A DNA stretch of 9,236 bases from Rhodoferax sp. (GTDB lineage Bacteria > Pseudomonadota > Gammaproteobacteria > Burkholderiales > Burkholderiaceae_C). Shown here in pieces: positions 1 to 4,885 of the stretch. The stretch covers positions 1 to 9,236 of the forward strand of contig JAIFMA010000158.1 in the NCBI GenBank assembly GCA_020048795.1, in the 5' to 3' direction. The number at the start of each line of letters is the position of its first letter. Positions within the stretch are counted from its first letter, which is position 1. The notes beneath the pieces were generated by a model. The model saw nothing but the letters and a program-made list of their open reading frames with translations. It was not told the origin of the DNA and made no database searches. The translations under genes were made by a program, and so were the position numbers.

Positions 1-78
1 GCCGTCCGGATCATTATCGCGAACCACGCCCATAAAGAAAGGCTATCAATAGCTTATAAACAATGCATCATGAAAACG

Positions 79-93
79 ATAGGTGACCGCTAT
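79..93 (+). promoter_or_regulatory. OxyR-like half-operator upstream of ahpC
   Basis: The sequence reads ATAG-N7-CTAT exactly (spacer gtgaccg), which is one of the two dyads in the OxyR consensus ATAG-N7-CTAT-N7-ATAG-N7-CTAT. It ends 68 bases before the ahpC start, a sensible place for activation of a peroxide-response gene. The flanking positions where the second dyad should begin or end do not match (tcat at 68-71, ccat at 101-104), so only half of the full site is evident. A separate small palindrome, CTAT-N2-ATAG, lies at 43-52. I see no convincing -35/-10 pair in 1-161. The only clear translation signal there is the strong Shine-Dalgarno aaggag at 150-155. OxyR control of ahpC is established in many proteobacteria; here it is inferred from one motif. 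Confidence 0.45.
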
Positions 94-161
94 GATTCAC
101 CCATCGGCAAAACAATTCGTTTACCGACGTTTTTTCAACCCACCCATCCAAGGAGTTTTCC

Positions 162-677
162 ATGTCCCTGATCAATACCCAAGTCCAGCCCTTCAAGGCC
201 CAGGCATTCCACAACGGCAAGTTTGTCGAGGTGACTGACCAAAGCATGAAGGGCAAGTGGTCTGTCGTGATCTTCATGCCCGCAGCCTTTACCTTCAACT
301 GCCCGACTGAAGTCGAAGACGCGGCCGACAACTACGCCGAATTTCAGAAGATGGGCACCGAGGTCTACATCGTCACCACCGACACCCATTTCTCGCACAA
401 GGTGTGGCACGAAACCTCACCGGCTGTGGGCAAGGCCAAGTTCCCGCTGGTAGGCGACCGCCTGGCTTACCGTGGCACCTTCGTGATCAACCCCGATGGC
501 ATGATCAAGACCCTGGAGATCCACTCCAACGAAATCGCGCGTGATGTGAAGGAAACCCTGCGCAAGCTCAAAGCCGCCCAGTACACCGCCAGCCACCCGG
601 GTGAAGTCTGCCCCGCCAAGTGGAACGAAGGTGCCAAAACCATTTCCCCATCGCTGGACCTGGTCGGCAAGATCTGA
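162..677 (+). CDS. ahpC: Alkyl hydroperoxide reductase subunit C, typical 2-Cys peroxiredoxin with an internal deletion
   Basis: This cytoplasmic peroxidase reduces hydrogen peroxide and organic hydroperoxides. The peroxidatic cysteine attacks the peroxide, forms a disulfide with the resolving cysteine of the partner subunit, and is re-reduced by AhpF. The N-terminus (MSLINTQVQPFKAQAF) and C-terminus (PSLDLVGKI) are those of AhpC. The active site is PAAFTFNCPTE, with P40, T44 and peroxidatic C47; the resolving cysteine is C150 in HPGEVCPAKW. The catalytic-type arginine is in LAYRGTFV (R104). The protein has 171 residues against 187 for E. coli AhpC. The whole difference lies after LVGD (residue 99), where the usual segment beginning PT and containing helix 3 and the following loop is replaced by a single Arg. 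The frame is intact. The start has an aaggag Shine-Dalgarno 6 bases upstream. ahpF follows after 104 bases, so the two are probably co-transcribed. Identity is certain; activity and oligomeric state are uncertain because of the deletion. Confidence 0.95.
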   Translation: MSLINTQVQPFKAQAFHNGKFVEVTDQSMKGKWSVVIFMPAAFTFNCPTEVEDAADNYAEFQKMGTEVYIVTTDTHFSHKVWHETSPAVGKAKFPLVGDRLAYRGTFVINPDGMIKTLEIHSNEIARDVKETLRKLKAAQYTASHPGEVCPAKWNEGAKTISPSLDLVGKI

Positions 678-718
678 CACAGCGGTGACTTGACAGGCAC
701 GCTTTGAGCTAAATTGGC

Positions 719-763
719 CTCTAGCCCTTGACAATAGTGCGCCAATAGCTATTTACTTTATAG
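719..763 (-). repeat. Dispersed short repeat, copy A, between ahpC and ahpF
   Basis: The block ctctagcccttg (719-730), then tgcgc (738-742), then tagcta (746-751) recurs without gaps, as the reverse complement, inside valS at 6291-6323. The two copies agree at 24 of 33 core positions. Just beyond the core this copy adds a small inverted repeat, GCTAT-N7-ATAGC (748-764), that could fold as a hairpin. It ends only a few bases before the ahpF Shine-Dalgarno (aagga, 770-774), so it forms most of the ahpC-ahpF spacer and might influence mRNA processing or ahpF translation. From memory, repeats of this type are frequent between genes in Comamonadaceae genomes; that is recollection, not a search result. 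Orientation is given relative to the copy in valS. Confidence 0.6.
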
Positions 764-781
764 CAAACCAAGGAAACCATC

Positions 782-2401
782 ATGCTCGACCAAGACCTAA
801 AAACACAACTTGCCGCCTACTTGCAGCGCGTGGCTCAACCGTTCGAGATGGTGGCCAGCCTGAATGACTCTGACACCTCCCACGAGATGCTTGAGTTGCT
901 GCAGACCATCCAGAGCCTGCGCAGCGACAAAATCACGCTGAAAACCGACGGCACCGATGCGCGCAAGCCCTCTTTCACGCTGCAACGTGTGGGTGCTGAC
1001 AATTCTTTGCGGTTTGCCGGTCTGCCGCTGGGCCACGAATTCACCTCGCTGGTGCTGGCGCTGCTGTGGACCGGTGGTCACCCACCCAAGGTAGAGGCCG
1101 ACGTGATCGACAGCATTTGCGCGCTGGACGGCGACTTCAACTTTGAGGTCTACATGGCGCTGAGTTGCCACAACTGCCCCGACGTGGTGCAGGCGCTGAG
1201 CCTGATGGCCATCTTTAACCCCAAGGTCAAGACCGTGGTGATTGAGGGCGGTGCCTTTCAGGACGAAGTAACCCAACGCGAGATCATGGCCGTGCCCATG
1301 GTGTTCCTCAATGGCCAGATGTTCAGTTCGGGGCGCATGACGGTGGAAGAAATTGTGGCCAAACTCGACAGCGGTGCGGCCGCGCGTGATGCCGCCAAGC
1401 TCAGCGCGCAAGCGCCTTACGACGTGTTGATCGTCGGTGGTGGCCCGGCTGGCGCCGCGGCGGCGGTGTATGCCGCACGCAAAGGCATTCGCACCGGCAT
1501 TGCGGCCGAGCGTTTTGGCGGCCAGGTCAACGACACCATGGGCATCGAGAACTACATCTCGGTGACTGAGACCACCGGCCCCAAGTTTGCCGCCGCGCTG
1601 GAAGCGCATGTCAAGGCGTATGACGTGAACATCATGAACCTGCAGCGGGCTGACAAGCTGATCCCGGCGGCGCAGCCGGGCGGCCTGATCGAGGTGCAAA
1701 TGGCCAACGGCGGCTCGCTCAAGAGCAAAACCGTCATTCTGAGCACCGGCGCACGCTGGCGCAATGTGAACGTGCCGGGTGAGCAAACGTACAAAAACAA
1801 GGGCGTGGCCTATTGCCCGCATTGTGATGGCCCGCTGTTCAAGGGCAAACGCGTCGGCGTGATTGGTGGCGGCAACTCGGGCGTAGAGGCAGCGATTGAC
1901 CTGGCTGGCGTGGTCGAACACGTCACCTTGATCGAATTTGACACCCAACTGCGCGCCGACGCAGTGCTGGTGAACAAGCTGAAAAGCCTGCCCAACACCA
2001 CCATCCTCGTCAACGCCCAGACCACCGAGATCACCGGCGACGGCCAAAGGATGAACGGCCTGACCTTCAAAGATCGCGCCAGCGGCGCAGTGCACCACCT
2101 GGCGCTGGCTGGCGTATTTGTGCAGATTGGCCTGGTGCCCAACACCGAATGGCTCAAGGGCACGCTGGAGTTGTCCAAACACGGCGAGATCATGGTCGAT
2201 GCCAGGGGGCAGACCAGCTTGCCCGGCGTGTTTGCCGCCGGCGACTGCACCACCGTGCCGTTCAAGCAGATCATCATCGCCACCGGTGATGGTGCCAAGG
2301 CCGCACTGAGCGCGTTTGATTACCTGATGCGAATGCCTGCGGTCGTGACGGCAGCCGGTGCTTTGCCAACAGTGACGACTACGGCAATGGCGACGGCCTG
2401 A
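782..2401 (+). CDS. ahpF: Alkyl hydroperoxide reductase subunit F (NADH:peroxiredoxin oxidoreductase)
   Basis: This flavoprotein disulfide reductase passes electrons from NADH through FAD and two dithiol centres to AhpC. The N-terminal part (about 1-195) is the double thioredoxin-fold domain, with the redox motif CHNC at 129-132. The C-terminal part is thioredoxin-reductase-like: FAD-binding GGGPAG at 219-224, redox motif CPHC at 345-348, NADH-binding GGGNSG at 362-367, and the FAD-contacting GDC at 487-489. The cysteine positions match those of E. coli AhpF (521 residues) exactly. The protein has 539 residues; the excess is a tail of about 18 residues rich in Ala, Thr and Val after the usual end near FDYL. 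Start ATG with Shine-Dalgarno aagga at 770-774. It is downstream of ahpC in the same direction and most likely shares its peroxide-responsive promoter. It converges with the receptor gene, with only 11 bases between stop codons and no clear terminator there. Confidence 0.97.
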   Translation: MLDQDLKTQLAAYLQRVAQPFEMVASLNDSDTSHEMLELLQTIQSLRSDKITLKTDGTDARKPSFTLQRVGADNSLRFAGLPLGHEFTSLVLALLWTGGHPPKVEADVIDSICALDGDFNFEVYMALSCHNCPDVVQALSLMAIFNPKVKTVVIEGGAFQDEVTQREIMAVPMVFLNGQMFSSGRMTVEEIVAKLDSGAAARDAAKLSAQAPYDVLIVGGGPAGAAAAVYAARKGIRTGIAAERFGGQVNDTMGIENYISVTETTGPKFAAALEAHVKAYDVNIMNLQRADKLIPAAQPGGLIEVQMANGGSLKSKTVILSTGARWRNVNVPGEQTYKNKGVAYCPHCDGPLFKGKRVGVIGGGNSGVEAAIDLAGVVEHVTLIEFDTQLRADAVLVNKLKSLPNTTILVNAQTTEITGDGQRMNGLTFKDRASGAVHHLALAGVFVQIGLVPNTEWLKGTLELSKHGEIMVDARGQTSLPGVFAAGDCTTVPFKQIIIATGDGAKAALSAFDYLMRMPAVVTAAGALPTVTTTAMATA

Positions 2402-2412
2402 AAAAGCCGGGG

Positions 2413-4587
2413 TCAAAAATCAAGCGTCAAGCTGGCGCGCCATGTGCGTGGCGTCGATGCAAACACATAGACACCGCCCCAAGGAGTGGTTGGTGCTTCG
2501 CGCCAGGCACTGCGGTCGGTCAGGTTTTCGATGCCCAGATGCCAGGACAGACGTTTGCCGGCCAGGCGCTGCAGATAGGTCAGCCCGGCATCAAGCTGCC
2601 AGCCTGTCGGTAGCGTCACACTGCCGTCGGACGTAACGGTTTTTCCGCTCTCCAGCGTGGCCAGCGCGTTGACCGACCAACCTGGAAGCGCGGCCAGCTT
2701 GACATCGGCAAACAGTGAGGCCTTGACGCGCGGCAAGTTGGTCACCCGCTGACCGACCAGTGCTGCATCCGCCGCCTGGGTGTAGCGTGCGTCCAGCGCC
2801 ATCAGACTGGCGTGCAGTGACAGCGCGGCATCCACGCGACCGCTGACCGCCAGCTCCAGACCCCGGTGTCGTGCTGTTTTGGCACCCGCAACCTGTGTTG
2901 GCAGCCCGGCGGCATCTGCTGACTGCAAGTCGTCGGCGTAGGGTTTGTCGATATCAAAAGCGGTCGCCGTCATCAGCAGGCGCGGATTGGCCTGCCATTT
3001 CAGCCCCAGTTCGGTTTGCCGGCTCTTGAGCGCCGGCAGCACCTGACCGGCATTGGCGAACCGGTCTGGCCGGTTGGGCACCACTTCCAGTTCTGCCCCT
3101 TGGCCCCACGAGGCGTACCACATCGTGTCGGCACTGGGCGACCACGTCAGTCCGGCCCAAGGGGTGGTCACCGTCTGCGCAAACGACACCGCACGTGTGC
3201 CATCGCTGCGCTGGCTGCTGCGGCTCAGACGCGTACTGCGCAGACCCAAAATTGACTGCACGGTAGGGCTCCAGGTCGAGGTCAGCGCAGCGTAGCCCGC
3301 CAGCGCACGCTCGCGACTGTCGGTATTGAGGCTGGAAAGTGTGGCATCGGCTGGCAGTGGCACTGGGGCGTTGATATTGGTCGTGCCAACCCAGTTGTAG
3401 GCCTGCAGCGGCGCCAGATCGGCGGTGGCGCTGCGTCCGTTCAAGCCCAGCCGCGTGCTGTGCTGCAGGCCCAGCGCCTGGAAGCTGCCATCGAGCCGGG
3501 CATCCCAGCTCCACAGCCTGCGCTGTTCGTCCTCACTGCGGTAGTCGTAAACATCCACATCGCCATTGGCACACAAACCGGGGTAAACATAGGTCGCCGC
3601 GCTGCTGCAGCCGTCCGGGAAGGCCAGCCGGTCGTCGATGCGCAGACGCTGCGTGTTGAGTGCCAGACGGGTGCGCCAGTTTGCGTCGATTTGATGGACC
3701 AGCGCCAGCTCGGCGGTGCTGCTGCGGGCCTCGAACGGCTGCGACCAAGGCTGGTTGTTCAGGTTCAAGCGCGAATAGACCGGGGCGGGCAGCGTGTCGC
3801 CAGTACCATCGCCATTGGTGTCGAGCAGCCCCAGGCCGGGCACCGACGGCTGGCGCTTGCGGTGGTATTCCAGATTGGCTGACAAAGTGGTGGCATCACT
3901 CAGGTCGGCACTTAATGCCAGCCCCAGCAACTGGCGCGAGCCGTCGGCCTGGTCAAACCTGGGGCGCAAGGCTTCGTCGACAATGTTTAGCCGCAGCCCC
4001 AGCGCCCCCAGCTTGCGATTGAGATCCAGATGCAGCTTGGCAGCGCCATGGTCGGTGGCCGACAAGGCGACGCTGGTCACATCATCTGACAGCGGTGCCC
4101 TGGTGACGTAGTTCACCAGCCCACCCGGGGCTGACACGCCCGATTGCAGCCCGGCCACGCCTTTGAGCACTTCAATTCGGTCCAGGTTTTCCAGCGCAAT
4201 CGGTGCCAGGTGGGAGGTGACCAAGCCATTGCGGCTGAAATTATTGCTTTGGTCGAGCAAAAAGCCCCGCACAGAAACGCTCTCAATGTAGCCAGTGGTG
4301 TTGTAGCTGTCCGCGAGCGAGGCATCGAGCCTGATCACCGATGACAGCGACTGTGCAGCACTGATGTCCAGCAGATCGGCGCTCAACACCGAAACGCTTT
4401 GCGGCGTTTTCGCCAGCGACAGGCCAAAACCGGTCACGTCGGCACGGTTAACACCGAACACCGGCCCGGTGTCGCCGGTGACAGTGATCTGCGGCAAGCG
4501 CGGCGTCGCAGTCTGGGCCTGTCCGGGAGCCGGCGCGCCGACCGAAAGCGCGAGCATCAAAGGAGAAAGTTTGAAAAAATATGCCAT
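2413..4587 (-). CDS. TonB-dependent outer-membrane receptor (siderophore-receptor type) under a TPP riboswitch
   Basis: This is a predicted 724-residue gated beta-barrel of the outer membrane that imports a scarce ligand using TonB energy. A signal peptide (MAYFFKLSPLMLALSVG...) has a likely cleavage site after GQA at residue 24. A TonB-box-like PQITVTG follows (32-38). The plug domain shows AKTPQSVSVLS (59-69), SVRGF (105-109), LDRIEVLKG (135-143) and APGGLVNYVT (153-162). The barrel ends in ASLTLDF with the terminal Phe typical of outer-membrane proteins. Two cysteines (327, 339) probably form a loop disulfide, and DTNGDGTGD (256-264) resembles a calcium-binding loop. I chose the ATG at 4587 rather than an upstream ATG at 4620 because it starts a clean signal peptide and has AAAGG seven bases upstream; the longer form would add 11 non-signal residues. 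By sequence it resembles ferric-siderophore receptors. The TPP riboswitch in its leader argues for thiamine or a thiamine precursor as ligand. The exact substrate is unknown. Confidence 0.9.
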   Translation of the reverse strand: MAYFFKLSPLMLALSVGAPAPGQAQTATPRLPQITVTGDTGPVFGVNRADVTGFGLSLAKTPQSVSVLSADLLDISAAQSLSSVIRLDASLADSYNTTGYIESVSVRGFLLDQSNNFSRNGLVTSHLAPIALENLDRIEVLKGVAGLQSGVSAPGGLVNYVTRAPLSDDVTSVALSATDHGAAKLHLDLNRKLGALGLRLNIVDEALRPRFDQADGSRQLLGLALSADLSDATTLSANLEYHRKRQPSVPGLGLLDTNGDGTGDTLPAPVYSRLNLNNQPWSQPFEARSSTAELALVHQIDANWRTRLALNTQRLRIDDRLAFPDGCSSAATYVYPGLCANGDVDVYDYRSEDEQRRLWSWDARLDGSFQALGLQHSTRLGLNGRSATADLAPLQAYNWVGTTNINAPVPLPADATLSSLNTDSRERALAGYAALTSTWSPTVQSILGLRSTRLSRSSQRSDGTRAVSFAQTVTTPWAGLTWSPSADTMWYASWGQGAELEVVPNRPDRFANAGQVLPALKSRQTELGLKWQANPRLLMTATAFDIDKPYADDLQSADAAGLPTQVAGAKTARHRGLELAVSGRVDAALSLHASLMALDARYTQAADAALVGQRVTNLPRVKASLFADVKLAALPGWSVNALATLESGKTVTSDGSVTLPTGWQLDAGLTYLQRLAGKRLSWHLGIENLTDRSAWREAPTTPWGGVYVFASTPRTWRASLTLDF

Positions 4588-4603
4588 CGAAAAACCTTTT
4601 TCG
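4588..4603 (-). promoter_or_regulatory. Inverted repeat enclosing the receptor's Shine-Dalgarno
   Basis: Read on the minus strand, CGAAAAAGGTTTTTCG is a perfect inverted repeat with 7-base arms. It lies immediately before the ATG at 4587, with the ribosome-binding AAAGG in its centre. As RNA it could fold on itself and partly hide the Shine-Dalgarno, although the 2-base centre means the innermost pairs cannot form. Its position in the leader of a riboswitch-controlled gene makes a role in translation control possible. That role is inference; the symmetry is directly visible. Confidence 0.4.
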
Positions 4604-4622
4604 GCGGCAGGGCAGTGCACAG

Positions 4623-4648
4623 CCAGCCCGAACTATTGGCCGGACTGG
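4623..4648 (-). promoter_or_regulatory. Candidate expression-platform hairpin downstream of the TPP aptamer
   Basis: On the minus strand CCAGTCCG and CGGGCTGG form an 8-bp stem with one T-G wobble around a 10-base loop. It lies about 10 bases after the TPP aptamer and about 35 bases before the receptor start. No run of T follows it, so it is not an ordinary intrinsic terminator. Control through translation initiation or Rho would fit better. The assignment as expression platform is inference. Confidence 0.35.
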
Positions 4649-4657
4649 TGGTTGCGA

Positions 4658-4749
4658 CGCTTCCCTGCGCAAGTATTACCTTGATCAAGTTCCAGGGTGT
4701 CATCTCAGCCGAGGCTCTTGCGAGCCTCTGGTGGATTTTAGAGCAAGCG
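4658..4749 (-). ncRNA. TPP riboswitch (THI-box) in the leader of the TonB-dependent receptor
   Basis: On the minus strand the hallmark order of the thi-box is present. The pyrimidine-sensing GGCTGAGA (about 4703-4710) is followed by ACACCC, then CTTGATCAAGGTAATACTTG, whose CAAG/CTTG arms form P5 (4670-4683), and then GCGCAGGGAAGC, the pyrophosphate-sensing side. P3 is a perfect 7-bp stem GAGGCTC/GAGCCTC closed by a GCAA tetraloop (4711-4728). A 5-bp P1 (CGCTT with AAGCG, 4745-4749 with 4658-4662) can be drawn. Unusually, the GGGGTG-type strand that should precede P3 and pair with ACCC to form P2 is absent; the sequence there is taaaatccacca. The family binds thiamine pyrophosphate and normally lowers expression when TPP is abundant. 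The gene downstream is the receptor, 71 bases beyond the aptamer's end. The rest of the 298-base divergent gap up to valS holds no gene; weak TAAAAT boxes exist on both strands but no good promoter pair. Confidence 0.75.
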
Positions 4750-4885
4750 GGTGTCGACCGCGATCTGACACACAGCCAGATTGCATCGGGCTCAGGCTTG
4801 CAAAAAGCTGGCTCGGTAAAATCAGCTGAAACTCTTCAACAGAGCAGCGCTTTCTGCGCCGCTCGGCATCAACGCACACCACACC

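Noticed and set aside
749..763. An OxyR site before ahpF (CTAT-N7-ATAG)
   Set aside because: Only the inner half-sites match; the outer ATAG and CTAT are absent, and the match arises from the hairpin of the dispersed repeat.
2399..2415. A bidirectional terminator between ahpF and the receptor gene
   Set aside because: Only 11 bases separate the stop codons; no stable stem followed by a T tract is visible on either strand.
797..2416. A 539-codon open frame on the minus strand spanning all of ahpF
   Set aside because: It mirrors ahpF codon by codon, its translation is rich in His, Arg and Gly with no recognisable domain, and ahpF on the other strand has all motifs intact. Long antisense frames are common in GC-rich genes.
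3460..3882. A 140-codon plus-strand frame inside the receptor gene
   Set aside because: No ribosome-binding site or domain is seen; it lies opposite well-conserved TonB-receptor barrel coding sequence and is a shadow frame.
4588..4620. An upstream ATG (4620) as start of the TonB receptor
   Set aside because: The added residues do not form part of a signal peptide and would cover the Shine-Dalgarno that serves the ATG at 4587.
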